Source: Clostridium sp. TW13 (lineage in GTDB: Bacteria > Bacillota > Clostridia > Clostridiales > Clostridiaceae). From it: a DNA stretch of 64,000 nucleotides. A program made the position numbers and the translations under genes. Positions 8,465 to 17,309 of the stretch are shown here, piece by piece. The stretch spans positions 1,808,362 through 1,872,361 of the forward strand of contig NZ_BROD01000001.1 of NCBI RefSeq assembly GCF_024345225.1, read 5' to 3'. The notes below the pieces were generated by a model, which ran no database searches, had not been told where the DNA came from, and saw nothing but the letters and a program-made list of their open reading frames with translations. Position 1 is the first letter of the stretch. The number at the start of each line of letters is the position of its first letter.

Positions 8465-9322
8465 CTAAAGTTTACACTTATAACATCTATATTTATCTTC
8501 GATTTCAAAACCTGCAGTCAAAACTGAATTTAATTCATCAGTACAGTCTTCATCAACAAAATATATAATTTCATTTATTGTACCAAATTCATTGTATAGC
8601 TGCATCAGCATTTCATCAATTATGATACTTTCTATACCCTTATTTTTATATTCTCCATCAATAAATAAACCAACAACTTCAGACATATCCTTTGCTGCTT
8701 TGACGAAAATACTTGCATAAATTGCTCCATCCTTCTTAAAGGCAAATACTCGAAATTGCTCAATATCCTTTTTTAGATTTTTACTGTTATAATACATTCC
8801 CAAAGCAATAGCATGTTTATCATGAAATATAGCATATTCTTTAAAATTATTTTCAGTAATTTTTTCTATAAATTCATGTCTTGGCTCTATATATTGCAGC
8901 TTAAAATCATGTAACTTAGTAACAATACTAGATTCAATACATTCAATATTCTTTTTCTTGAAATATTTATTAGCATTTTCATTATCAAAAGGTACACCTA
9001 TATATAATTCATATCCAGGCAAATGTTCACTTATATATACAATCAATTCTTCTGCAGTTTTGTCATAGTCCTCTTTTATTAAAAATAGTGTTGTTTGTGC
9101 ATATTTTTCATCACATTTCCAAAAATAAATACAAACTCCACATAAAACATTTTCATGATAACAGGCTACTACATTATCATTATCTGCGTTAATAGCTTTT
9201 TTCACGGTTTCCTTAGTTTTTTCCCTTGACTGTATTCTTGGATAACTTGCATACAAATTATTCTGACTTAATTCCCATACAAAATCTATTACTTCCTCAA
9301 CTCTACATACTGTTTTTATCAT
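8465..9322 (-). CDS. GNAT-family N-acetyltransferase, probably two-domain
   Basis: Product of 285 aa. The C-terminal half carries the acetyl-CoA fold: FAFKKDGAIYASIFV, SEVVGLFIDGEYKNKGIESIIIDEML around residues 215-245 (degenerate R/Q-x-x-G-x-G/A) and a final FEIEDKYRCYKC. The N-terminal half repeats the pattern weakly. I start at ATG 9322, seven bases after GGGGGAAAGG; an upstream TTG at 9337 lies inside that site. Substrate unknown. Confidence 0.7.
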   Translation of the reverse strand: MIKTVCRVEEVIDFVWELSQNNLYASYPRIQSREKTKETVKKAINADNDNVVACYHENVLCGVCIYFWKCDEKYAQTTLFLIKEDYDKTAEELIVYISEHLPGYELYIGVPFDNENANKYFKKKNIECIESSIVTKLHDFKLQYIEPRHEFIEKITENNFKEYAIFHDKHAIALGMYYNSKNLKKDIEQFRVFAFKKDGAIYASIFVKAAKDMSEVVGLFIDGEYKNKGIESIIIDEMLMQLYNEFGTINEIIYFVDEDCTDELNSVLTAGFEIEDKYRCYKCKL

Positions 9323-9439
9323 TAACCTTTCCCCCAATTTATCATTAATGCTTTAAATTTCTGCTTAGAATACTTCTTAATGTTAATAACTAATTATTTA
9401 TTAAATCATAGTTGTTAACATTTCAATTAATCATAAGTT

Positions 9440-10060
9440 CTATGTTCTAACATTTATATCATCCTCAAGTTGTTTGGTAAATAACTCAACAAGTTTTTGT
9501 TTTTCATCCCAGTAATACCTTGCTTTTTCAGTTACCATTGGATTGACTAAACGCTTATTATTACCCATGACAATATGATTATAGACATCCTCATAACTAT
9601 CTGCTCCGTTAATACCCTTATCTAAAGTATACCAAACCATTCTTAATACCCCTTCTTCATCTAATAAATCAGCTTCCATAAGAAGTATAAGTTCTATAGG
9701 TATATTCTTTTCCTTTAATAATTCTTTTGAAGAATGAAGATAAATTAAGTTTCTTACCCGTTCAATAAAAGATAAATTCATGTTCATTTTCATGCCATAT
9801 TCGTAAAATATTTTTGCTCCTTGTTCAGCATGGAACTCCTTCTTTTCAGAATATCCTATATCATGAAAAATTGCTGCTGTATATAAAACCTTCTTGTCTA
9901 CATCTTCCCTTCCCTCAGTCAGTCTTTTAGCCCAACCTAGCACACGAAGAGTGTGCTGAATTTTAGATCTAAATGCCATTAATGGGTGAGGAGGTACGGC
10001 TCCATTGTGAGTAGTTAAATATTCCTTTACATATTCTATATATTGTTCTTCATCATACAT
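9440..10060 (-). CDS. HD-domain phosphohydrolase
   Basis: Protein of 206 aa. The metal-binding residues are visible as H-x(n)-HD-x(n)-D: HTLRVLGWAKRL near residue 37, AAIFHDIGYSEK near 63, HAEQGAKIF near 78 and LMEADLLDEEG near 128. HD proteins hydrolyse phosphate esters such as nucleotides. GAGGTTATTGAT precedes the ATG. The gene follows the metallo-hydrolase gene at 32 bp in the same direction, so the pair is probably one operon. Confidence 0.78.
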   Translation of the reverse strand: MYDEEQYIEYVKEYLTTHNGAVPPHPLMAFRSKIQHTLRVLGWAKRLTEGREDVDKKVLYTAAIFHDIGYSEKKEFHAEQGAKIFYEYGMKMNMNLSFIERVRNLIYLHSSKELLKEKNIPIELILLMEADLLDEEGVLRMVWYTLDKGINGADSYEDVYNHIVMGNNKRLVNPMVTEKARYYWDEKQKLVELFTKQLEDDINVRT

Positions 10061-10092
10061 ATCAATAACCTCAAAATCTAAGTAATTTTAAT

Positions 10093-10818
10093 CTATTTAA
10101 GTTCTTCTAATGCTTCAACAAAATATGATATTACACTTTCTTTAGCTTCAGGTACATCATGTCCCCAAACGTAAGTATCAAAATCTATTTCTTTTAAAGA
10201 CTCTATAAAAGCTTCTAGCTTATCTTTATCATATTTACCATTGTTATAATAGAAATCTTCACAACCAGCATCCCCAACAAATACTGTTTTTTCTTCTGGT
10301 ACATAAACTAGCACTGAATCTTCAGAATGAGGAGCTACAAATTCAGTTATTACACAACTGACTCCACCTAAATCAATTTTCAAACTTCCATTAAGCTCTA
10401 TATCAGCAGTAGTAACCTTGATTTCCTCTCTATCTGGATACTCAACTTTAATACATCTATCACACATTTCAATGTCTTCACCTGTATTAAGTCTGTTTTG
10501 CATATCTTCATCAGACCACTTCCAAGTCATAACTTCCTTCAATTTATTATTTGTTGGTTTACCTGCAATTGTTTTTCCTAATACTGCGTGCATTCCAAAG
10601 GTATGATCCCAATGCCAATGAGTAATTACAGTATAATCCGGCAATCTTAAATTAGCTTTTTTTAGTTCTTCATAAAACTTCTCTACATGCTTGTCTGAAT
10701 TACCCCCATCAATGGCTAGTGAATATCTATCACCATTAACATACCCCAAAACAGGTCTATCATTTACCTCTTCTGGTGGCAAATAAAAAATTCTATCAGA
10801 TAATTTTACTAATTCCAT
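10093..10818 (-). CDS. Metallo-beta-lactamase-fold hydrolase
   Basis: Protein of 241 aa with the fold's zinc signature THWHWDHTFG near residue 65, then APHSEDSVLV near 162, VFVGDAGCED near 178 and the last His in VWGHDVPE. Family reactions include thioester, lactone and phosphodiester hydrolysis. The start at 10818 follows AGGAGAAGT. A longer reading from a TTG at 10881 would run through the ribosome binding site and into the MITE-like repeat, so it is rejected. The promoter must lie in or next to that repeat. Upstream member of an operon with the HD gene. Confidence 0.82.
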   Translation of the reverse strand: MELVKLSDRIFYLPPEEVNDRPVLGYVNGDRYSLAIDGGNSDKHVEKFYEELKKANLRLPDYTVITHWHWDHTFGMHAVLGKTIAGKPTNNKLKEVMTWKWSDEDMQNRLNTGEDIEMCDRCIKVEYPDREEIKVTTADIELNGSLKIDLGGVSCVITEFVAPHSEDSVLVYVPEEKTVFVGDAGCEDFYYNNGKYDKDKLEAFIESLKEIDFDTYVWGHDVPEAKESVISYFVEALEELK

Positions 10819-10851
10819 TTTACTTCTCCTTTTGTATAAGCTTCTTGTATT

Positions 10852-11014
10852 TAGGCATCTGAAAATAAATAACAAGTCCAAATATGCGACTGATACTTTT
10901 AGTTAGACAAGGAAACAGGTTCCGCAGATAGCAGAGCTATCTAAGGGTTCTGTTGACGCAGTATAACGGAAAATAGACTAGCTTATGGACTTACTTATTT
11001 TTTAAAGATGCCTT
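10852..11014. mobile_element. MITE-like element, long copy
   Basis: About 163 bp bounded by ~27-bp imperfect terminal inverted repeats: GGCATCTGAAAATAAATAAC then AAGTCCA at the left and, on the other strand, GGCATCTTTAAAAAATAAG then TAAGTCCA at the right. The internal part is more G+C rich than its surroundings and contains AGATAGC/GCTATCT and an ACAGGTTCC/GGGTTCTGT pairing. It has no coding capacity. It lies immediately upstream of the metallo-hydrolase gene and shares both ends with the shorter copy at 5762-5834. Confidence 0.75.
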
Positions 11015-11534
11015 ATTTAATAATTTGATCGTTAAAAATTATAAAATGTTCCATAAACTCTTTTTCTATCCATAATACTATCTCCATCATTATTCATACT
11101 TCAATTTAAAATAGTTTTTAACAGACTGTGTCATATAATTATTAATGATACCATATTTACCTAATTTATACTACAATTCTATATTTAGAATTGTCTTCTT
11201 AAGCAAAAACACAGAGTATAATTTGCAATTTGCAAAACAAAATTGTATTTTTCCTGCAAATTAATACCTCTATGAAATTAGGAGGAAACTGAAGAAAATG
11301 AATGCAATCTACAGATTCTATGTAACCATAGCCCATAATTATCTAACATAGATTAATACATGTATTTTTATAACTTGTTATAAGTTATTATATACCATAT
11401 AATCTTTTTATATTAATCACTTAAGTTGATTGGACAAGTTAAACTAAATTTCAGGTAATACCTATCTAAGTTCATCTTCACTTAGAGATCTTCAAAAGTG
11501 ATTTAAATAAATTAATTAACGGGGGATATATATT
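11015..11534. other. 520-bp gap with one possible micro-ORF
   Basis: Divergent intergenic stretch between the MITE-like copy and the DUF975 gene. The only coding signal is a 17-codon frame at 11298-11351 (MNAIYRFYVTIAHNYLT) behind TAGGAGG at about 12-base spacing; it may be a leader peptide or chance. AT-rich promoter-like sequence is abundant but no site stands out. I see no RNA gene here. Confidence 0.3.
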
Positions 11535-12278
11535 ATGTGGTCTAGAAAAGAATTAAAGGACAGAGCTAAGTCTATTTTAAGGGAAATTTATTGGTGTGCA
11601 TTTGGTGTTAGCATCGTCATTGCATTAGCAGGTGGAGGTAGTAGCGGAGGCGGAAGTGCTTATCACCATAATGATTCAAATGTTTATAATCATTTTGATG
11701 ATTGGAGACTGGCATTAATCTTGCTCACTATATCAATTGGTATTGTAGTACTAATTTTTCTACGTATTTTTATCGGATATAATTTAGAAGTAGGTGGAAG
11801 ACGTTATTTTATTCAATCAGCTCAACGTAAAAATAATAAAAAGTGTTTTAGTTTTGCTTTTAAAGAAGGAAACTATATTGGAATAGTAAAAACAATGTTT
11901 GTAACAAAAGTCTTTATTTTCCTTTGGACTTTGTTATTAATAATACCTGGTATAATCAAATCTTATGCATACAGAATGGTCCCATATATACTTGCAGATA
12001 ATCCTAATATAGGAGTTATGGACGCCATTAAACTAAGCAATGAGATGACAAGAGGTCATAAATTTGAAATCTTTGTGTTAGATTTATCATTTATAGGCTG
12101 GTATCTATTAGGAGCATTGGCTTTAGGCGTAGGTGTATTATTTGTAATGCCTTATGAGAATGCTACAAATGCTGAACTATATTTAGTATTAAGAAACAAT
12201 GCATTAACAGATAACCTATGTAGTTCTGAAGATTTATTATTACAACAACAAAATACAGATGAATTTAATGAGTGGTAA
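11535..12278 (+). CDS. DUF975-family membrane protein
   Basis: Protein of 247 aa opening MWSRKELKDRAKSILREIYW, typical of DUF975. Membrane segments lie at about 22-35, 60-85, 120-145 and 180-205. A Gly/Ser loop (GGGSSGGGSAYHHN) follows the first segment. The cytosolic motif AYRMVPYILADNPNIGVMDAIKLSNEMTRGHK is the conserved family core. Function is not established. GGGGGATAT precedes the ATG and a strong terminator follows, so it is a single-gene unit. Confidence 0.82.
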   Translation: MWSRKELKDRAKSILREIYWCAFGVSIVIALAGGGSSGGGSAYHHNDSNVYNHFDDWRLALILLTISIGIVVLIFLRIFIGYNLEVGGRRYFIQSAQRKNNKKCFSFAFKEGNYIGIVKTMFVTKVFIFLWTLLLIIPGIIKSYAYRMVPYILADNPNIGVMDAIKLSNEMTRGHKFEIFVLDLSFIGWYLLGALALGVGVLFVMPYENATNAELYLVLRNNALTDNLCSSEDLLLQQQNTDEFNEW

Positions 12279-12283
12279 AATAG

Positions 12284-12322
12284 AAAAGACTTACACTTTA
12301 GCTAATGTGTAAGTCTTTTTTT
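12284..12322 (+). terminator. Terminator of the DUF975 gene
   Basis: AAAAGACTTACAC/GTGTAAGTCTTTT, 10-nt loop, then TTT. It starts 6 bp after the stop. Confidence 0.9.
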
Positions 12323-12569
12323 ACGTAGATTTATCATCACTACACATATTAGTTGAAATAGTTTTAGATTTAGTTAAAAATTTTGTGTTGACAGTTACGT
12401 AACGTGAATGTTTAAAATATATTTAATAATGAAGCCTTAAGCTCCAACATAAAAAACATAACTGTGTAATAATGACCTAGTTATGAACCAATCTGTTGTG
12501 AATAGAATAATATATAAAGAGTTTTTACTAATGATTATAAAGAGATTATTATAAAGCAGGTGTTTTTAA

Positions 12570-13037
12570 ATGGCCTTTTCATTTAATCAAATTATGTTTA
12601 ATATACAACGAGGATATTATAGATACATTGGATCAGGTACTGGTAGAAGTGTTTTTGATTTAGGGAATGGATATGTAATTAAAGTGGCAAGGAATACAGC
12701 AGGAATTGCACAAAACCTTTCAGAATGTGAAATTTCATTAAATGATCATTCTAACTTATTTGCAAAAGTCATACAAGTTTCAAATGATTTTAAGCTAATA
12801 ATAATGCAAAAAGCAGATAAACTATATAGTATTTCTTATGTATGGAATTATTACAATGTTAAAAATAAATTAGAATTGCTTAACTTGGCTGGAATAAAGA
12901 ATGCTATTAAAAAATATAATTTATTGTTTGGTGATTTAGATAGAACAAGCAGTTGGGGATTGATTAATGGACGACCTGTAATTATAGATTATGGTTTTAC
13001 AAGAGAAGTAAAAAATGGATTTTATCAATCCATTTAA
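12570..13037 (+). CDS. Miniature protein-kinase-like protein
   Basis: Only 155 aa, yet the order of kinase motifs is visible: glycine loop YIGSGTGRSVF (20-29), VIKVA with a candidate ATP lysine Lys38, Glu52/Glu54 in a following helix, a hinge-like LIIMQKAD (~77-84), GDLDRTSSWG with Asp122 in the catalytic-loop place and IIDYG (Asp140) in the DFG place. The helical C-lobe is almost entirely absent (canonical kinases need ~250 aa). It may be a degenerate kinase, an ATP-binding regulator or a phage-type relative. AGGTG precedes the ATG and a terminator follows. Confidence 0.6.
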   Translation: MAFSFNQIMFNIQRGYYRYIGSGTGRSVFDLGNGYVIKVARNTAGIAQNLSECEISLNDHSNLFAKVIQVSNDFKLIIMQKADKLYSISYVWNYYNVKNKLELLNLAGIKNAIKKYNLLFGDLDRTSSWGLINGRPVIIDYGFTREVKNGFYQSI

Positions 13038-13044
13038 GTATAAA

Positions 13045-13072
13045 GCAGGAGATATTTCTCCTGCCTTATTTT
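13045..13072 (+). terminator. Terminator after the kinase-like gene
   Basis: GCAGGAGA/TCTCCTGC with a 4-nt loop, followed by CTTATTTTAT. Confidence 0.7.
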
Positions 13073-13160
13073 ATAGTAAATATAAAATCTCTTTATTTTG
13101 TTTACTATAATATATTTTTTCAATATAATTGGCTACTGATATTTTTCTATAAATGCTTAT

Positions 13161-14087
13161 TTAAAACTCTTTGCTCCAATCCCAAATTTCATGAATGGCT
13201 TCAACTTTGAAACCTAAGTCCCAATAAAATTGCTGATCTCCTCCAAGCATTCCTTTACATTGTGGTGCCTTGTCCATAATACGATTAGCTGCTTCATATA
13301 TTAATGCTGTAGCGATTCCTTTTCTTCTGCTCCACCATGTAACTCCAAGTGGCTCTAATTCACAATAAGGCATTCTTTCATTGTACCAGATGATAGCTAT
13401 TCCTACTGGTTTTCCTTCCTCATCTAACATACACAAGTCAAGTTCAGGTTTATATCCTGGCATTTTTCTTAAATCATGAAATCCCTTTTCACCAGTTTCT
13501 GAGGTTGGAAGTGTATAATTAAATGAAAACATATGGGTATTAGAAAGCCAAAAGTCTTCTGTTTGATTTCCATCAGCTATAGTATATCCTTCAGGAAGAA
13601 CTACAGCAAATTTCTTTTCTGAAAATGGAAGTATCAGTGATCGTTCTGCATTTTGTGTTACCTGATATCCTCTTTCTTTTGCCATCTTTTTCACCATATC
13701 ATACTCTGGTGGAATCACTAAGTGTAAATATCTAGTTTTATCTTTATAGTCTTTTGTAAAACAAGATAGATGTGTTTCTGCATGATGAAACATACTTTTA
13801 AGTAGTTCACTGTCTCTTTGTCGTTCTAAAGAATCAAAAAGGAAAAATGCATCACCATGCCACACCCCTTCACATATAACTGCTGAAACAACCTTGTTAT
13901 CTTCTTCCCATACTCCAACAATATGCCTCCAATTATCTTTTACATTTGCCCACGCACTATGAACTCCACGGCAAAACTCATGGCGACTAAATCCCCATGC
14001 TGGCTTCCCCCATTCATAACTTTTCAAAACAAGTTCTTCTAACTTTAAAAAATCATCATCTACATAATATCTAAAAGAAATACTCAT
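13161..14087 (-). CDS. GNAT-family N-acetyltransferase, two-domain
   Basis: Protein of 308 aa. The second half contains the acetyl-CoA site: GKPVGIAIIWYNE, then the classic CELEPLGVTWWSRRKGIATALIYEAANR with R-R-K-G-I-A near residues 250-260, and a final GFKVEAIHEIWDW. The first half is a diverged domain with VVSAVICEGVWHGDAFFL. Small-molecule acetyltransferase of unknown substrate. I start at ATG 14087 behind AAAGGGGGAA; an ATG at 14105 lies just upstream of that site and is less likely. Confidence 0.8.
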   Translation of the reverse strand: MSISFRYYVDDDFLKLEELVLKSYEWGKPAWGFSRHEFCRGVHSAWANVKDNWRHIVGVWEEDNKVVSAVICEGVWHGDAFFLFDSLERQRDSELLKSMFHHAETHLSCFTKDYKDKTRYLHLVIPPEYDMVKKMAKERGYQVTQNAERSLILPFSEKKFAVVLPEGYTIADGNQTEDFWLSNTHMFSFNYTLPTSETGEKGFHDLRKMPGYKPELDLCMLDEEGKPVGIAIIWYNERMPYCELEPLGVTWWSRRKGIATALIYEAANRIMDKAPQCKGMLGGDQQFYWDLGFKVEAIHEIWDWSKEF

Positions 14088-14358
14088 AATATTTCCCCCT
14101 TTCAAAATGAGTTGATTTAGTCTTTATTCATAAATAATGTATACATAAACTGTATTTCATATAATAATTAAATCCTATCTCCAATAGTATTTTAATACTC
14201 CTACACATTTACATGAAAGGTAAAAATCATTTCTATATAGTTTTTTACTAACTTTAATGTTCTCTACATGAGAACTTTATCCTTGAACTACTTTAACAAA
14301 GTCAAGTATTTTGTCTTTGAAAATATTTCTTATTGTAGGCACTGTTTTAAATATTCAA

Positions 14359-14769
14359 TTAAATTATTATCCCATCAAAATGATCCATCTCATGTTGAAT
14401 TATTTGTGCTGTAAATCCAGTGAACACTTGTTTTTGCTTCTTAAAGCTTCTATCAAGATACTCCACCTCTATCATTTCATATCTATTTGTTTTTCTAAAC
14501 CCACTTAAGGATAAACAACTCTCTTCTGTTTCATAAAGTTTTTCTTTCTTTAATATAACTGGATTTACCATAGGAACAATAAGGGTGCCTACAGCAAACA
14601 CCAATATACGCTTTTTTACTCCAATCATATTCCCAGCCAATCCAACACAATTATCTAAGTTTGCTCTTAATGTATCTATTAAATCATCAATTACTGCTAT
14701 ATCATTTTTAGTTGCCTGTTCTGATTTTTGTCCTAGAAACAATATATCTTTTACAATTGGTTTTATCAT
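14359..14769 (-). CDS. Peptide deformylase-like protein with altered motif 1
   Basis: Product of 136 aa (start ATG 14769 after AAAGAGG; a TTG at 14790 is upstream of that site). Motif 2 EESCLSLSG provides the metal Cys, and motif 3 QHEMDHFDG the HExxH histidines. Motif 1, normally GxGxAAxQ, reads CVGLAGNMIG, so the oxyanion glutamine is Met. Deformylases remove the N-formyl group from nascent proteins. This copy may be a secondary or resistance-type deformylase, or may have lost that reaction. Housekeeping copies usually sit with fmt, which is not here. Confidence 0.72.
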   Translation of the reverse strand: MIKPIVKDILFLGQKSEQATKNDIAVIDDLIDTLRANLDNCVGLAGNMIGVKKRILVFAVGTLIVPMVNPVILKKEKLYETEESCLSLSGFRKTNRYEMIEVEYLDRSFKKQKQVFTGFTAQIIQHEMDHFDGIII

Positions 14770-14899
14770 TAATTTATACCTCTTTTTCAACTTTATTTTT
14801 TATTAAAACTAGGAAATACATCTTAGCTTTAATTTTTATTCTAACATTTTTAACTCTTTAACTACAAACTAAACTATATCTCTAAGATTATCTTCTGAT

Positions 14900-15625
14900 T
14901 TATAAAGGCTTTTTTTGTTGCTTATAGTAAACCGAACTCATGGCAATATAAAAAGTACCTAAAATTATAAAAAGTACTCCAAAATATTTCTTGTCAATTA
15001 AATCTAAAATTCCTGCTACAAAACACACAACACCTACAAAGGCATATAGTTTCCATATAATTTTGTCATCTACTGCTCCGCTTTTACATCTACCAGTTCT
15101 TTTTATTATCTTAATTCTAGAATTATATGCTAAATAAGGCATAAAATTGAAGGCAAATATAAAAGTGTCAATTACTATTAATATTAAGATAATCAGAAAT
15201 ATAGGCTTTATAATAATTGTAGAAACCAATAACAAACCTATTAATACTATAGCTATTATTAAAGAATAGATTGTTCCCCTTCTTGTTTTATTCCTCACAC
15301 ATGTATATTTGTCTATTTCTGATTCACAATCACTATAAATAGGTTTAGTGCCTGCTTGAGCTGAAAAAATGTGAATTTGGTCCCCGAGTGAAAGAACTAG
15401 TTCCCATCCTGCTTCTTTAAATATGGTAAAGTATTCCTCTTCAGCCTCCGTTTGATAATCTAAGCTATACACTATATTTTGAGGCTTATCTTTTCTTAAC
15501 TTATAGAAAAATCCTCCTACTATTCTTTCTAATATCCAACCTTGGCTTGCATAATTTTTTAGTTTCTCCATATCACTTTCTTCATCAAAGGCAAGTCCAC
15601 CAATCATTACATATTTACTTTTCAT
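14900..15625 (-). CDS. DUF2812 membrane protein, PadR-associated
   Basis: Protein of 241 aa. The cytosolic N-terminal DUF2812 domain holds KLKNYASQGWILERIVGGFFYKL and YFTIFKEAGWELV (residues ~20-95). Membrane segments follow at about 120-140, 143-165, 195-212 and 215-235. DUF2812 proteins are regularly encoded next to PadR regulators and are suspected to sense or respond to membrane stress. ATG 15625 follows GAGAGGG; a TTG one codon upstream is possible. It lies 19 bp after the PadR stop, so the two form an operon. Confidence 0.8.
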   Translation of the reverse strand: MKSKYVMIGGLAFDEESDMEKLKNYASQGWILERIVGGFFYKLRKDKPQNIVYSLDYQTEAEEEYFTIFKEAGWELVLSLGDQIHIFSAQAGTKPIYSDCESEIDKYTCVRNKTRRGTIYSLIIAIVLIGLLLVSTIIIKPIFLIILILIVIDTFIFAFNFMPYLAYNSRIKIIKRTGRCKSGAVDDKIIWKLYAFVGVVCFVAGILDLIDKKYFGVLFIILGTFYIAMSSVYYKQQKKPL

Positions 15626-15644
15626 CAATACCCTCTCCCATTTA

Positions 15645-15965
15645 CTAATCTAAGAAATTTTCAGCAAATTTAACCATCTGCTTTTTACGTTCAATCTCTT
15701 TTTTGAGCATCTCTCGCCCTTTATCTGTTATTTTATATACTTTTTTATTTTCATCTGTGTCACAATTTAACTCTACTAAATCTGCTGCTAAAAGCTTTTT
15801 CAGTGTTGTATAAAGCGATGCGGGACCAATAGTAACTTCATTATTAGTAAACTTCTCAATAGTTTTCATAATTAGATATCCATGCTTCTCCTTAATAACA
15901 CTAGATAAAATATAAAAAGCAGAATCTGTTAATTCACCAATATCAATAGAATCTTTTCTTGGCAT
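15645..15965 (-). CDS. PadR-family transcriptional regulator
   Basis: DNA-binding protein of 106 aa. The winged helix spans most of the protein: AFYILSSVIKEKHGYLIMKTIEKF, the recognition region GPASLYTTLKKLLAADLVELN and the wing NKKVYKITDKGREMLKKE. The start is ATG 15965, behind AAGGAGAA; an ATG at 15980 is 5' of that site. Two palindromes of sequence TATATCA-5-TGATATA lie directly upstream, the expected autoregulatory operators. It heads the operon with the DUF2812 gene. Confidence 0.88.
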   Translation of the reverse strand: MPRKDSIDIGELTDSAFYILSSVIKEKHGYLIMKTIEKFTNNEVTIGPASLYTTLKKLLAADLVELNCDTDENKKVYKITDKGREMLKKEIERKKQMVKFAENFLD

Positions 15966-15988
15966 AAAATTCTCCTTCATACTTTTTA

Positions 15989-16039
15989 TATATCATTTAT
16001 TGATATATCATTAAATATAATATATCAACAAATGATATA
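15989..16039. promoter_or_regulatory. Tandem PadR operator
   Basis: Two perfect palindromes TATATCA-N5-TGATATA at 15989-16007 and 16021-16039, centres 32 bp apart (three helical turns). They lie 24-74 bp upstream of the PadR start, so the repressor probably controls its own operon. Confidence 0.75.
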
Positions 16040-16240
16040 GTTGTCAAAGATTCACACATACTACTTTGATAAATTTATAAAAAATACTCACTAGTAATGC
16101 TTTTGAAAATTTAATTCTATAAAAAACATAACCACCCGTAAATAGTTATTTAAGCTAATTACAGATGGTCGTATATATGCAAGGTGAAAATAACCTTACT
16201 TAGCTATACTTTTATAATGCAATTTTAGTAAAAACCTCAC

Positions 16241-17272
16241 TTATTGTAGATTCAATTTTTTAATAGCCCACTCAGCCATTTCTCGTACCTTTGAATTACT
16301 ATCGTTACAAGCATACAGTATATGTTCTCTATATTGCTCCTTATAGTTATTTACCATTACATTAATAGCATTAACTTTCCATTTCCAAACACTTGATTTA
16401 TCTATATACCAAAACTTAGGCTGCATCACTTCTTCTAAAAAGGAATAATCCATTTTGAGAATTTTTTCTAAGGATATATATTCACTTAATTCTTGTAAAT
16501 TAGGAAACTCTTCTGTTGCCTTCCAACTGTTTTTATTCATCGGGCAAACGTCTTGGCAGACATCACAGCCATAAACCCAGTTTCCTATTTGTTCTCTATA
16601 TTTTTCGTTAGCCATATCTCTTCCCATAAATGTAGTTACACAAGATACACATGCTATAGGATTCATTGTATATGGTTTTGATAAAGAAGCTGAAGGGCAT
16701 GCTTTCATGCATAGATTACACTTATCAGAACAAGGTCTTACATTTGGTATTTCTATAGATTCTAATTCCTTATCAATAAGCCATGCCTCCAAATACACTG
16801 ATGATCCACTTTCAGTATAAAAAAAATTATTCTTCCTAACTATTCCAAGACCAGCTTTCATAGCAGCAAAACGTAATGGTACAAGACCAAAGCCTCTTTC
16901 TGTTTCCGCTCTAAACCCCAAGTCTTGCATATATTTTTCGAATTTTAAACTATCTTGAAAATCTTTAGAATTCTCATCTTTTCTTCCATCAACCAAATAA
17001 TATTTAGCAATCATACCTTTTAAATGTTCTGGAATATAATATTTGCCATATTCTCTCACACATATTACAATTGATTTTGCCCAAGGATAAGCATCTTGCA
17101 AATTCGTAAAACGATATTGACTTTGATAAAAACCTTTAGCTTCTGGAATATGCTCAATTCGTTCGTCAAGCTTTTCTTTATATCCATCTATATCAGATAT
17201 TTTAATGATTCCACATTTTTCATATCCAAAATTTAATGCTTGATTTTTTATTTTATCTGCTAATAAAGTCAT
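16241..17272 (-). CDS. Epoxyqueuosine reductase-like Fe-S protein (QueG family)
   Basis: Protein of 343 aa. The DUF1730-type N-terminal part is followed by two [4Fe-4S] clusters: Cys181, 185, 188, 192 (CSDKCNLCMKACP) and Cys208/Cys236, 239, 243 (YGCDVCQDVCPMN). The C-terminal ~30 residues (SNSKVREMAEWAIKKL) look like one HEAT/PBS-lyase repeat, as in QueG. The family catalyses the cobalamin-dependent last step to queuosine in tRNA. This one is more divergent than a housekeeping QueG, so function is not certain. AAAGGAGGG precedes the ATG. It is 37 bp downstream of the thiolase gene. Confidence 0.75.
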   Translation of the reverse strand: MTLLADKIKNQALNFGYEKCGIIKISDIDGYKEKLDERIEHIPEAKGFYQSQYRFTNLQDAYPWAKSIVICVREYGKYYIPEHLKGMIAKYYLVDGRKDENSKDFQDSLKFEKYMQDLGFRAETERGFGLVPLRFAAMKAGLGIVRKNNFFYTESGSSVYLEAWLIDKELESIEIPNVRPCSDKCNLCMKACPSASLSKPYTMNPIACVSCVTTFMGRDMANEKYREQIGNWVYGCDVCQDVCPMNKNSWKATEEFPNLQELSEYISLEKILKMDYSFLEEVMQPKFWYIDKSSVWKWKVNAINVMVNNYKEQYREHILYACNDSNSKVREMAEWAIKKLNLQ

Positions 17273-17309
17273 TTTCTCCCTCCTTTCTTAGGTTCAATCA
17301 TATAATTAA

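Noticed and set aside
10819-10881. N-terminal extension of the metallo-hydrolase
   Set aside because: It would translate the ribosome binding site and the end of the MITE-like repeat; the domain starts after ATG 10818.
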